64,000 nucleotides of DNA from Gavia stellata (taxonomy: Eukaryota > Chordata > Aves > Gaviiformes > Gaviidae). Made by a program: the position numbers and the translations under genes. Positions within the stretch are counted from its first letter, which is position 1. Each line of letters begins with the position of its first letter. The notes below the pieces were generated by a model. That model was not told the origin of the DNA and ran no database searches. It was given only the letters and a program-made list of their open reading frames with translations. Below are positions 13,795 to 27,700 of the stretch, piece by piece. The stretch covers positions 11,102,687 to 11,166,686 of the forward strand of contig NC_082598.1 of the NCBI RefSeq assembly GCF_030936135.1, in the 5' to 3' direction.

Positions 13795-13846
13795 GAGACT
13801 GCTCATCTGCTGAGTGGTGGGATAATATACATGAAGATTTGGATAT
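13795..13846 (+). other. Exon-like segment with strong splice sites
   Basis: A good acceptor (cattttctttttgatttag) is followed by 52 nt and a near-consensus donor, ATGTAAGT. Entered in phase 1 the frame reads xGDCSSAEWWDNIHEDLDM and then meets TAA, which overlaps the donor. It therefore could act as a terminal coding exon with 17 complete codons, or as an internal exon leaving in phase 2. Acidic and Trp-rich composition is unlike random AT-rich DNA. Which gene it belongs to is unknown; the docking-protein gene upstream has compatible phase. Confidence 0.3.
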
Positions 13847-16800
13847 GTAAGTGCATTAAGGGCTATTGATAAAAGCATTTGGGTTACAGTCATTGCTGTA
13901 CCAAATACGGCTCGACTTGAAATATTTACTGTGGATGAGAGTTTGTAAATTTATTTTGGCTCAAGTGGACAGATTATATGAACGCTTCCATTTTATGACT
14001 GTGGATACTAGGAAAAGAAATCCATCCAGTCTTTTTTTTCTGTAGATTAACAACCTGCTTCCCAACAGGTGCTATGTGAATGGCCCGAAATACATGTTAA
14101 CTGTGTGTTGTATTTGGAAATGTTGATTCTGGTATTTAGAAGCTGTTTGTTAGGTAGCGTATATGGAAAATACAGTCTTCCATCTTTCATAGCTCCCTGT
14201 TCTCTGTTACAAGGGTAGGTCTGTTTGTACTGAAAGCAAGGGTCTGTTCTATTTATTGACTCGTATTTCACGACTTTTCTATTTATTTCCTATATTCTAA
14301 TTAAATGCTATGGAAAGAAAAATCATATTTAAAAGCGATTTTAGAACTGCCTGTGTACTACCTACTGGTAGATTTTTGTATGTGAAATAGCACCTTTTAA
14401 ACAAACCAACCAAACAAACCTGAAACCCAAATACCTCTCTGAAGCAGTGCCAAATGATGACAGGGAAGGTCTGTGGCTGATGAATGTGTTGTGAACCAAG
14501 CATGCGGACTGTGTGTTACCTCTGTCTGGCTTAGTCCTGAGCTGAGCACTGTGCTTGGGCTTTTGAGACGTGATCCCGGGTTAGGGCCTGCAGAGGAGCT
14601 CTCAGCAGCCTGGCTCCCAGCGCAATGCTCCAGTTTCTGGGCACTGTGGCATGCTGGATCCCGGCTGGGGACCGCCATTCTTTCATGGAGTGTAACTGTA
14701 CCAATTCACCTAAACTCACATATTAAATAAATGGCAGAACTGAAAATACGATGAGTGAGTTAGGTAGGGCCCCTGCCCTCCTTTTAGGGCCAGCGGGGCG
14801 AGAGGCCTCCTTAAGCAGAGCTGCAGACCCTGTGCGCTGGGATCTGGGCAGCGCACACATGGGTGTGCTTCGTGTTCTTGAGCCGGGAGCTTGGGAGCTG
14901 CCTTCTGCTCCCCAGTCGGGGCCTGAAGCCCTTCTAAATGCTCAGCCAAGATCAGCTGTTGAGGCAGCCACATCCTGGAAACTGAGATGGTTCCTCTGTC
15001 CCTTGCTCCCTGTCACCTTCTGTGCACATGCTGTATTACCCTGGCTAGAGGGAGCCCCACAGAGGGAGCCTGGCAGGTAGCAAGCAGGAGGAGAGCCCTA
15101 CCGAGGAAACCAGATGGCACCTCAGTTTACAAAATGTAAATGATCTCTGCTTGATGAATTTACATACTCTGGCTATTGCCTGATCTGTTAGGCATCAGAA
15201 TCCCTTGGGAGGGGAGAGGCGAAATTGTTACAGCAATACATCTGCCATAGCGGCCGTTCCTTACTTTTCTTGGTAGAATGATGCGATCTGAGCTCCTCTA
15301 CCAGTATGTAGAAAGTAGTGTTTATTTTAAGAAAGACTTGGTTACTTTTGTTGTATTTAATGCCTTGTGTATTTATTTCCCTCTCATTTCCACACCCAAC
15401 CTGTTTAATAAGTAGAAATCTGTCCCACATGAAATCACCAACACGTTTATTTAAATTGGGGTTCTTTTTCAGGGCAGAATTTGACAGACCGTATAAAACA
15501 TAAAACGTTTTGATGTTTTTTTTTTTCTCCCCTAAGAAATGCAGTTCTTTCCTCCTTCTTCTGCTCCCACTTTTGTATTTCACATTGTTTCTCAGAGTGG
15601 TTTGAAAAACTTGGTAATTTGAATAATTACAAAAGGATCAGATAAAATACCAGTTAAGGAAGAGGAGAACGTTTAACCACTGCTTAAAAGCTGTTAGTTC
15701 TTTCCTATTCAGATGTCTCTTCCATGCAGTCTCACCTAAGAACTCCATTATTCACCTTTCACGAGGTACAGGGCTGGAGGCATATTTCATTTATACCTTT
15801 TTTCCTTGGCTTTGAATTTTTGTTGCTATTTACAGAAACACAGGAGTGGTGACTCAAGCTATTTGTTAATCCTTAATGTATCAAAGACTACCCGCTCTTG
15901 TTATTTTGGCCATATGAATTGTCTCTGGAGGCTTAAAAACTGCACTAATTAACTGACTTACAAGAGTGAAATCAGACTTTACAACTCACTAGCCTGTGCG
16001 CTGTCCCCCGATCTCAAGAAGCAGGCAAAGCCCCAAAGAGCCTTGGCAGGAATGGAGACTATTCCTAATGTCTTCTCTGTGCTGTTGCAGACTCTAACTC
16101 AGCTACAGACCACTTCAGGGGGAGGTTGGATTCAGGGGCAGCAACCACTGCTGTTTAGCATTTTTTCTCCTCTAGGTTTGTGAACCATCTTCGGGCCCGA
16201 TGACTCATTAACAGCTATGTTAAATGACTAAAGTGAGGTGACTGTGCTGACCCCAGTCTCCAACCTTTGCCACTGATAATCTGACTTGTTCCTAATTTGA
16301 AATTACTGTGACATGTAAATATTTTGTCAGCCTCTTGGTACTTTGAAGCACTTGCCAAGTGTTCTCTCTGCTGGAGTCTACCTGGCTTTTGAGCCCGGTT
16401 ACTGTCATGGCATGGTGGGTGAAGACATGGTACAGCCACCACCGCACAGTACAGCCATCACCTCTGTTTACAGCTGGTGCTGAAGCAGCTCTGCACATGA
16501 AGAAGACAACCATTACTACTGCTGATCTGACCCTGGTTATGTGTACTGTGAATCCGGCACCCTGTGCTATTCCAGAATTCTCCAGAGGTTCTTCGAGAAG
16601 CATATTCTATTTCGGGCACACAACTGAAACCCAGCTTTCTGCTATGCCCTCTTGTGCGGAGCATAACAGCTACTCTTCTCGACGTTATTGCAGGCTGAGA
16701 TACGTTGCTTTCCCTTGTGCAACAGATTTTCCCTAGCAGCAGTACCGAACATGCTCAGTAAAAGCTTTTCCATTCTTGCACAGCCCAGGTAGGACTGCCG

Positions 16801-18363
16801 AGTAGGAACTGCTCAGATCTCAGTCCTTTGGTTAGTGCCTTTCCTCTGCTGATGCACTTGGTGAATGTGTTCAAGTTCTTCACCCAGGAGACAGGGGGCA
16901 GGCCTCTCCACATCCAACCTACAGCTACCGAACACCAAACTGACCTGTGGTACGTGGATTTATTTCTTACTCTACCAAAGGGAAAAATGAAGGACGCAGT
17001 GAAGCCTGCACCTTCCACACCCAGTGAAGAATACATTTCTGTCCTGCATTCAGCTTGAAAAAGTGAAAAAAAACAGCGATGAAGATGAATCTGTAAGACA
17101 ATGCAGCTACTGCTGTGTTAAAGAAGACTGAACAGCCCTTACAGTGATAGTCTGGGAAAGAAATGGGGTGTAGCATCTAGGAAAAAAACAAACCAGCTTT
17201 CTCATAAATGGGTTTAGCTATTTTTGGGTTTACTTATTTTAGCTTACCGACCAAAGGTGATGTACACCATAAACTACAGGAACTGAACCATCTCTAAGGT
17301 GACTGCTAATTTTAATGGTAGCCTGTGTTTCTTGTGATGGACTGATTCTCTGGAATATAAATAACTGTTAGCTTACATTACAATAAAAAAGTAAAAAAAA
17401 AAAAGCTTACTGCTGCAAAGTAAGCTATTCAGACTCTCAAAGCAAGACTGCTACCACAGTTTTGGTTCAGATCACTTGCACATTATGAAATAGACTTTAC
17501 ACACAGAATCATGCTACTTTTAACCCACCATGGACCCAGGAGCTGGGTAAATAATATATAGTGGCTGATTCTGACTGAATGGATCTCTTCAATATTTCTC
17601 ATGGAATAGGTATTGCAACAAGGCTCAAGGCCAGCTTCCTCATGCAGCACACTATAGTGCTGCAATCTGTGAGTGACAGAGCTTCTTAACCAAGCAGCTG
17701 TAATGATTTACCTACACTGGACCTTAACCTTAACCTTGCTCCTGGAACAGTTTCATGTGAAACACTCCTTAGAAATAAAGGGTCAGCATTATTATTATAG
17801 AAAATTTCAACCCAGACGGCTAATGTTTGCCAAAGTTCTGATGCACAACAGAAAAATCTGGTCTCAAAAGGGAAAGTGATAATAATCTTTACTGGAGATG
17901 GTACGCGCTCAGAGAGAAGCTGCTTTAGGGAGCCTTCTGCCTACTAGAACATAGAAACACATTCTTGTGGTGCAAAACTACCGCTCCCGTCTTAAAAACT
18001 AATGTGTGAGTGAACTTTAGTTTAAAGGAACAAGCAACATGCTCAAAAAACAGGTCTGGTTACTTGTCACTAAATGAGAAGGAAAAAAAAAAAAACCCCA
18101 AACAACAAACCTCACCAGTATCTTGTTTCGATTTTTTTAATGATTAAGTGTAACAAAACCAAGTAACCGTGAACAAGATAACTGTACAAGTACATTCAGT
18201 AACTTCAGATGTGTTAGGCTATAACTAAATTGTGTGAATTGACCTCAGTACTTGTTCCCTCCTTACTCTTCCTCCTCCTCTCAAATAAAAGATTCATATA
18301 CAGTGCAGCTCTGAGCCACTGCTCAAAGTCAGTAGAAATATTTTCGTTACCTTCAATAGGAAA

Positions 18364-18369
18364 TTTATT
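18364..18369 (-). terminator. LRPAP1: Candidate poly(A) signal AATAAA for LRPAP1
   Basis: On the minus strand AATAAA lies about 430 bp beyond the LRPAP1 stop codon. A variant ATTAAA occurs closer, near 18625-18630. The interval 18370-18798 is then the 3' UTR. It has no open frame. Confidence 0.4.
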
Positions 18370-18798
18370 AGGCCAGGCACCGAAATTAAAGACTTTCCTG
18401 GCCTCTGTTTTAACTTCCTGCTTCCTGTACCTCTGTGTTTACTTTCATTGATCAGAATACCTTTCCTGACTATCAGATTAGTGGTTTTTTTACTAGCAGG
18501 AATCCTCTTGAGAGTTCACATATTTTTCCTTCTGACATGACTGCTTATTTCAAAGGCTGTTACTTGATTCAAATGTAAGATTTATATGATCCAAGATGTG
18601 CAACTTAAATTTATAATCTAATCATTTAATTTGACAGTGCAAATACAAAACTGGCAATTAAGTGGACCAAAAACATTTTTTACAGGACAACTCTGTTCAA
18701 TCCTCACTATTTCAGAAGGAGTCCTTGGTAAATCCTATTCAAAAGCCACATTATCTGTTTTGTGTTAATAGATTGATCCCATGAAGGAGAACAAATTT

Positions 18799-21700
18799 TT
18801 ATAATTCATTGTGTTGAAGACCTTGAGAGATTCTGCTGGATAAGTCTTGCAAGTGCTTCTTTACCTAGCAGGAAAACAAAACACATCAAACAAATTTTAG
18901 TAAGACAATGAATTATCAGTATCATATATTCAGATTTTGCTTGATAGCAATGTCACAACAGGACATATCTATGTCACAACAGGAAGAGCAGAGACCACGG
19001 AGATTTCAGGCATTTTAGAATTAGGTCTGTAAAAAACAATTATACATATCCTGTACTAAACATGGAACACAGGTGTGCCTTAAACTCCCCCTCTGGAAGT
19101 CATTCAACTTGCATGAAAAATCAGCACTGGATAATCTACATACCCTCTACTACTGAGTTAAACTTTGAACATGTATGTACACTGGATTTATACAGACCTT
19201 ATATCCTAGTTCTTTTGTCTTTTCTTCCAGCATGGCATATTTCTCTTTGTTTCTGTTCAGATGATCTTTATCTCCAGTTGCCTCTACATGCTTCAGTTTC
19301 TGGTGTGAAATCTCTAATTGCTTCTGATAATGATGGTGTTTTTCAATTTTTGCTTCAAAGTGTTTCAGCTCCTCCTAAGACAACGAATACACACAGCTTC
19401 ACAGGATTTTCTTTCCGAGGCTTCCTCTCTCTTTTCTTGCCAAGACATCCCTAACGCTATTTTACTAAGTCAAGCATGGAAAGCTTTTTCAGTTCCCTGC
19501 TTCTTAAGAATGTCTGGACAATACATTATCATCACCACCCAGACACCCAATTTTGAAGGCAGGTGCTGAAAACATCCCACTGCGGAGTCCTCAGAAGGAG
19601 ACTGCTGATGGCTGTGAAGTGCTAGGAGATGATAACAGTGAATACCAGACAAAAGTTTATACAGAAGAATAGTGGACTGGGGGGAGGGAGGCAGACAATT
19701 TTTAAGAGAAGCCTCTTTTCAAAACCAGGTCCTGGATTTGCTATTTTCTGCTCAGACTTAAATGTTTTCTGGGTTTGCAGTCTGCTATGATGAATCTGAA
19801 ATAGGATGAATTAATTAACAAACAAAAAGCCCTCTTTGTTTGCCCCAAAGACAGTGGCTGGACTAACTATGGCTGGTGTTCACAGACATATCAAAGATGG
19901 TTCTCAGATAACCTGGTACACTGCAGGAGGGACCAAAGAATGAGTAATGTCTCTACCCACCAAAGCATGCTTTTGTTTTGCTACTTCAAGGCAGTAAATT
20001 CAGTTTCTCTGTGTCTTCAGACACGTCCTCTGTGAAGAGTATATGAGCAGTTCAAACTCTTATGCCATTTATGGCAGCAGTTCTATGCATCACATACAGA
20101 AAAACTCAGACAAACCCTACAGTGAAATCCCCCTGTTTGACAGAGCCCACTTAATTTTGGTCACTGGTGTGTTTCAGTCCTGGTGGCTGACAAAATTCCT
20201 CTAATTTCAAGATAACTTAAAAAAAAAAAAAATCCATCATCCTAATAGATCTTCTTCCATTTTTAAAGCAAAGGGGTTTTGTTTTCAACATTTCTGACAA
20301 GAAAATAATTTCCTTTTGCTGTAAAACATTCCAATCTGTTTTACATACTCCGTTTAGAACCTCAGTTTCACGTTTTAATGCTCTGATACATCATTTTAGC
20401 TGCTCCCCTCTGATGATGTACCAGCAGAGCAGCACTTGCCTCTTTCATTATGAAACCCTTATGAAGGTTGGTACTGTGGCCAGTCAGGAGAAGACACAAC
20501 TTCAGCTGCTCAAAGAAGGCTGAATGGAATCAGCACACGATTTCTTTAATTCTGCTTTCATGGACTTTTTAAATAGGCAGATGTTTCACTGTGATTCTTA
20601 CTGTCTTACTTTTGGTAGGATGTCCCAACATTCACAGTAACAAGACAGGTTTGGTCTGGTTAAGAGGATTTGCATGAATGAAGATTTCTACTAAAACAGT
20701 AAAATAAGAAGGTATGTGCTCTTGCTGATGGAATTGGGTTTTCATTTTTCATTTTTTTCATTTTGCTGATTATAACAGAACCATGCATATAACTAGTTAC
20801 ATACTGTTTATATATTTGAAATATTAAGAAAGACGCATAATTCTTTTTCATGGTGTCTGAAGAGCAAGACAGAAGTGGCTGCACTCAGACTAACATTGAG
20901 TGTTTCTTTAGATGGGAAAATATCTTTCCATAGAGATCTAACTGGAATTCTACTTACCCGAAAAGACTCAAGCTCTTTCTCAGTGAAATTGGCTGATTTG
21001 GCCATGTCCCACAAATCAATCACTCTTGGTTCTTCAAATTCTAAAGAAACACATACCACTAAATGAAAATCTGGACATAATACTTTTATGCCCAGCTTCT
21101 ATGAAAGATGAACATGCTTTCTCACATACATACACACAGATACATTAAGCACTGCATTACTAATAGGTCTATTTAGATGAAAAGGGAGAAAAATCCAAGT
21201 ACTTAACTTAAAACTACAGTATTGCTATAGCAAGTATTTTTAAAAAGAAAAAAAAAACCCTAGGAACTGAATAATGGCATTCTTGCCCTGCATGTTGTCG
21301 CACTTACCTGCCTTCCTGGGGCTGAAGGCATAACATCCCTTCTCCTGTGGGCATAGAAGACAGAACTAACCTCTTTACAGGTTGTCCCTCTCCTTTCATT
21401 AGGCTTCTAGTGTTGGCTTCTAAACAGAACAGGCTGGCTGTATCTCTTTCAGCTCACTGTGGTCACACCATGTACTGTGACACTGTGACTACATCTTACT
21501 ACTTGCCCAATGATTTTTATTTTTTTAAACTAAATTAATCCCAAATAAGCATAAAAAACACTGTATCATACCACTGGTTGTGTCATATCCCTGGTGACTG
21601 ACTTTACGCAAACGCTCAAACCCCTGATTGATGCTTCTTAGCTTGTCTTTGAGTTCTCTGTGTTTGTTGTGCAAGATTTCCTCTTTCACCAGGTTCTCTT

Positions 21701-24700
21701 CAGATGGGTTGATAACATTTTTGTGGATATCTGTTGAAGAAGAAAAGTGTTATTGATTGTGCGCTACATCCTGATAGTTCAAAGTTCCAGAAATCCCCCA
21801 AATCTGAGGTGAATAAAAGATGGTAAGTTCTTAGCATTTGAGCTGAGTGTAAACTAAGCATCAACACCACACTTTAAGAAGCAATAATTCCTTTTGGAGG
21901 TCAATATTAAGATCAATACCCCTCAGTGCTCTGGAGGGTAACATTACAGAAATGCCTTTTAACTCCTACTGGCCACCAGCCAAGATTTTAGTACGGAAAT
22001 GTTCTTATTTTCATAGGTTAGCAATATCCTAAGGAAATGGGATAGGGATGGTTGATGAGTCCTGTGCCCTCTTCCCTGGGCATTTCATGAACCAGTCTGG
22101 ACATCTGATGCTGAAATGACTTCCAGCAGCTTCCAGCTTGAACTCTACAATGCAAACACCAAACTGCCTATAAGCTTTAGAATACTTTGGCTCTAAAAAA
22201 TTTAGCTAGTATTAGTACAGCAAGCTGGATTCAGATCCTTGATGCTTTAATACACCTTAGGCTCAGTGCCTAAGATATTCAAGTATATACTCTTGGGCTC
22301 CCAGCTGGTGAGATAAAACATGCATGTTCTGCAGACTTTAGGACTACATTTTGCAGCAGTGGATCTACGCTTGCTGAATAATGTTCCAGTAAACTACTAT
22401 GGCCATCGTTGCTAATCTGACGGTATCGTCCCTGCTTGAAACGGAGGCAGAATCAGAAAACTGAAACGCCAGCATTTTCATTAGTTGGCAAGATATTTGG
22501 CAGCTAATGCAGAACTAAACCCAGCAAGTATCTGGAAATGTCAGCATCTGCAAGCAGTTCTGACAGAAATGTCAGACTTCAGGAGTTTCAGAGAAACTTG
22601 GAAACAATGGAGGCAATGGCCAGAGAAAAGAGTTGTACTGATCTCAAAACATCAGAGAAATATTCAGGCACCTTCTGTTCTGCTCACAGTCTCCAGCAGA
22701 ATATTGTATTCATGAATCTTTTCTTTGTGATGCTTAAATTCTCGCCAAAGCTTATCCAACTCCTCATCAGAGAACTTCCCAGAGGTCTTGGCCTGAAAGA
22801 AACATGAGCTCATTATGCTTTCCAGACCAAGTGCTTTTAAGTGCACTCAACTGCCAAAACTTCCTACCACATTTAGAAAATTATTAAGTCCAGCTTTTCC
22901 TTAACATCTTCTGTTTTAAATCCCTTTATATACGTATGAGGTCAGGATTCAGACATCGACAGATATGGTGGCTTTAATCACGTCAAAAAGAAGTTTGCTT
23001 CAGACTTATAAAGCTAGACTTGCTATGGACTACCCAGTAAAAAGTGTCTGTCATTTCTATTCCATGGGAAATAATTTAATATGGAAATAAGGGCCATGGT
23101 GCTCCATACGCAACTGTAAGGGGACTGTTTGCATGAGGGATGCAGCCTGATATTAAGCACAGTCTTTACTTAATCTTACCCTACTGGCAAGTGAAGATTT
23201 TATCACTGCTGTGCATTTGCTTTGCAGTGGTTTGTTCCTCACTGGACTACTTTTTAGCAACTAGGGAAGCACTGGTCAGACAGCTGGAGCACTACCCACA
23301 AAACTGGTGACTTATTTGCTGCAATGCATGATCAAAAGTGAATGTTTCTGATACCTCTTCAGCCCCAACCCTATTTTTGCGTAGGGAATATTTCTATCTA
23401 ATGCACTTTACTGTTCCCCAAAGCACATGACATCATGTGCCAGAGGTGCATCTAGTTACAGTAACATTTTAAAACCCAGGAAATCTTTTTCTCTGCCTTA
23501 CTACCACCGCACTAGACTGTTGTTAAGAATTCTTTGCTTTACCTGACTAATTGTTTCTCAAAACTTGAATTATTTAATTTTTAAAGTTTATGAATTCGCC
23601 AGTTTTAACTGCCTAGACTGACAGTACACTTTCTATTTTTTATGCATTAATGCAAATCCTGGAAATTTTCACTTGAATACCAGATTGGGAAAGTCCTTAT
23701 TTAACACCCCCCACTATACATTTCACTTCTAAACAGTCTACAAAATGGTTCTATTTCAAATGCATCTTTTTAAAAAAGCCCAGAAACAACAATAAGAAAA
23801 TCAGGAAAAACACCTTAGGTATACTACCACACAGTGTAATAGCCACACAAAGGGAAATCATGAGTTCAGTGAAATTTGAGGAAAAACTCTGTTTGTTCTT
23901 AGTCCTCTATACAGACTGATGTGGGTGTTTTCTTTGGCAAAGATAACCTGCTGCACGTGGTGACCTGGATGCAGGTGGGATGCCCTCAGGGCACAAAGAT
24001 TCGAGCTACAGAGCACAGCAACTTGGCTAGTACTGAAAAGCTATTCAACTCCATGTCTGGGAGGTCTCAGAAGACACATACAATAGTTCAGTGAAGAAAT
24101 ACTGATTTCCTACACTCCAGATCCTGGAAACCTTACTCACCTTGCTCCATAATTTTTCCAGTCTTGGATCATCTAGTGTATCACTTTCTGTACTGTCTTT
24201 AATGTAGTTGGTGTCAACTAGTTGAGAGTCCTTCTTTCCATTCATTCCATATTTAGTCATAATGACTGTAAGGGAACAGAAGATACAGAAACATTAGAAC
24301 CAACTATGGATGTATGGAAGATGGGAGATTGGCTACATTCTTGACTTGCAGAGCTGGATTTTGCAGCTCACAGTGCAAAAGCTAACAGTTTAAGACACAG
24401 AGGTCCCAGGTTTAATGACCTCTTCTGAAAACATCAGGAGCAAAGGAAACTGTTCCTGCAGCTTCCTACTGACCTCCAAGGAACTAGTGTGTGCTCAGTG
24501 TCTGGAAAGACAACCTGTTATTTAACGGTTCAAACACAAACACAGGTGTCTAACCATGAATATGTCCACGCAAAGTTTAAATTCCTTCTGCAAAGACTTC
24601 CTTTGCCATTTAAGTTGCATCCAAGTTTGTCTCCTTTCAAAGATACACCTTACCATTTAAGTTGCGTCTGAGTTTGGCTTCTTTCTCTCCATCTTCATCT

Positions 24701-27700
24701 AGTCCTTCAGCCTTCAGTTTTTTCCAGCTTAGCTCATCCTTTTCTTGTATTTTTAGATCACTGTGCAACTCTGCCAGTTTCACAGCAGAGAGATGAAGCT
24801 AACAAGAACAGAGAAAGGTTTGTATTCAGTTATGTGGCGTCACCTCCTGCTGCAATGTTACCCCAGAAGCCAGTATAGATGTGTAGCCAGTATAGCACAG
24901 CATTTTTTTCTTTTACTCTAATGCTATGTATCCATCTGAATTGAAGGGCCTTAAGGTATGAGACACTGCATACATTACATCTCTTGCATTCCCCAGCATA
25001 CTAGTGTTAACAGAGAATGATCATGTAGCCTTCTCTCTCAGCTCTTCAGCCACTTGGACAACAGTGGATCTATGTAAGGATTAAAAATTTGTGTCTTTCT
25101 TTGGTATTCCTTCAAGTAATACTTAAATGGAATTTTCCCCCCACTTTTCAATGGGACCACCTTCTAAAAATGATTCTACCTTAAAAATGTCCAGTACCAA
25201 TAACAAAGAATGTAAAAAAAAAATTATTTAAATCAATTCAGTTTCACTAATTCACAAAAGGCACTAACAACCAAATTTCTCAAACAACATACCATTGCTA
25301 CCCAATGTGCTTTCTTGTGGACCACCTTCTAACCGTATAGTTATAGTGAGTCGGTAAATTTTATTTGTCAGTATGGTTTTGCAGACTACCAGGGCACTGA
25401 GGATGGCCTTGCAGGTCAAAGAGCCACTTCAGCAGCAATTTTTACGATGATCAAAGTGCAAAATTTTCTAAGATCACTTCTTGACATAGTTTATGTGCAT
25501 TAAAACATACAAAACCTACAGGTATTCCTGTCCCACATAACAGAACAAAAAGATAAGATATTGAGGCTGAAGCTATGAAAAAAAAATTTAAGATTTAAAT
25601 GAATGATAGGTCAGCTTGAAATTTTGTGAAATATAGAGAAAACAGGGACAACGACTAATACGCAGTTGGCTAAGCAGCACTGCTGTAAGTTGAGTCTGAA
25701 CTTCTGAACTTCCAGATTTTAGACACTTTAGTTATTCAGTTTAAAACAAAGAAATGTATCAAATCATATTAATGCTTTGGAACCGTGTGTGTGTGCGCGC
25801 ACGTGCGCATGTGTTAATAACAAGAAGCTGAGGTAAAGAAAAGCCCAGAGAAGAGAGGAGATCAAAAAACATGAGCAGTGTGACTTCCAACATCATCCTC
25901 CCCGAGCTGTCTGAGTCGCCCTACCTCCGACCACTGAGCAGCCAGCTCTGGGAGCTCAGATCCAGCTCTGAACCACCTGGGCTCATCTGTCCTAGGACAA
26001 GCTTATTTACTGTAGGGGTTTTTGTGTCATTAAAACCAGATTACAGATTATAAAATTTCTCATTTTTAGTAAGGAAGCAGTACGTTTAATAAACACAGGC
26101 TCAGAACTCAGTATTATTTTTAAACATCAGAAGGATTCTGAAAAGATTCAGCCATTCATTTGAGTGTCAGCAGGTTATTTGAAAGTAAGTAGGAGCATCC
26201 CTATTGTCTTCTTTACCATCTGCTTTTGGGAAACTGCTTGGTAATAGCTAAGCACTTAGAAGTAATGACTTTATTAATGATTTTTAGTATGTGTTGAAGT
26301 CAAAAAACCTTAATCATGTACTTATTTGATTTTCTGGAACAGGATGACCTGGACAGCCAGAGTGTTGCTGCTTCAGTGGCACCAAGTAATAATGCTTTGC
26401 TCAGCCAGAATTGTGCCCTGATGCTTCAAGAGGAAGACTGAGTGAAAAGTTTGCTATAAATTGTGACGGAAATGACCAATCACCTCAGTAGTTCTGTACT
26501 CTCATGTCAGCATTCAAGCAGAGTGGACTTAATTATGTAGTTAGGTTGAGCAAATCCAGGAAAAAAATCACCAGCAATAACTTACATAACAATCAATTCA
26601 GCTCGTAAGTAGTGCAAAAATAGGAAAATACAATCTTTTAAGTGTATAACTTTATCATCAGAGACACACTATTGTAAAAAGATTACACAATGCAGTTTAT
26701 GTTAGATACTCTCTGCAGTTAGTGCAATCTCATAAACATGTACAGTTTTGTGTTTTCTAGAAGTTCCAGAGAAGAATATCAGAACTTCTAAACATCAAGT
26801 TTGGAGACATCTCATCATCAAACATTTTAAACTCTTAATAAAAACTAAGGAACTCTATTAAGCCCATTGTTCCTTAAGGGAAAAAAGATTCTATTTGAAT
26901 TTCTCCCAATCCCAATAATATTTTTCTGATTCTCATTATAATTTAGTATGAAACTCAAGTAACTGTCCTTTCAAACATTATAAATCCTTTGGAACCTGTT
27001 GGAAGCCCCTTGCCTGTCCCATTTATATAGCACAGAAGTGAATACATAGGTCAATTTAAAGAATACAGCTCAAGAACTGCTTCTTTCAAGATCACCTTAT
27101 GTAGGACCCTGAATGACACCAGGTAAAGAATGTCAACAGGTGAGACTCCACATCACTTTACTAACGTCAGTCATATGTTGGAATAACTAACTAGAAGCAG
27201 AGGTGAAAAGCTAAGTTTAATGATTAAATAATAAAGCAGCAAGTTCCTTACACTAATTTCTTATTCCTTATGCTGCGTGGACATTAACAACCAAGATAGG
27301 TACCTGGCAATTCTGGGAACGAGCACCGGAAATCTGTGAAACATTAAGTCGTTCGCTGTTCACCTGGAAACAATCATTACCTGCAGTATCATTACCTACA
27401 CCCTTGCTTCTGAGAGGAAAGGGTTCTTTACTACAAATTTTTTAGGTGTAACATGCCCTTGATTGTGGAGCCCACTGCTGCTTTGCGATGGCCAAGAAGC
27501 CCCGATAACAAGCGCTGCTAGAACTACACCAGTGGCAAGAACCACAGCACAGTGGATTGTTAAGACTAGCAGGCCAAACCACATACCTTGTGAAACCTAC
27601 ATAAAATTTGCCATTGGTTCAAAAAACTATAGAATTTGAGTCTGACTAAGAAGAACTATTGTATTAAAATCACTTTTAAAAGTTTTTTATATAAAACATA

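Larger units (their letters stand above)
7945..18363. other. Convergent intergenic region between the docking-protein gene and LRPAP1
   Basis: About 10.4 kb without a recognised protein gene. Most is AT-rich and unremarkable. GC-richer islands lie at about 11.1-12.35 kb and 14.48-15.12 kb; short frames there match nothing I know and overlap each other on both strands. Exon-like segments at 11162-11229 and 13795-13846 are listed separately. At 17381-17402 an AATAAA runs into an A-rich tract that is punctuated by one G and one T; it could be a poly(A) signal of a plus-strand transcript or a retroposed tail. No recent transposable element was recognised. Confidence 0.5.

Noticed and set aside
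15188-15583. 131-codon minus-strand frame, Lys/Asn-rich
   Set aside because: Composition follows AT-rich DNA, no domain or motif is seen, and no promoter or splice context supports it.
17381-17403. AATAAA followed by an A-rich tract, considered as a processed-pseudogene tail
   Set aside because: No upstream sequence resembling a known mRNA and no convincing target-site duplication (only a short agctta repeat close by).
27396-27584. Minus-strand 62-codon frame with a hydrophobic N-terminal half in LRPAP1 intron 1
   Set aside because: It looks like a membrane segment, but there is no family motif, no supporting splice context and no neighbour; a chance frame or relic of an old element is as likely.
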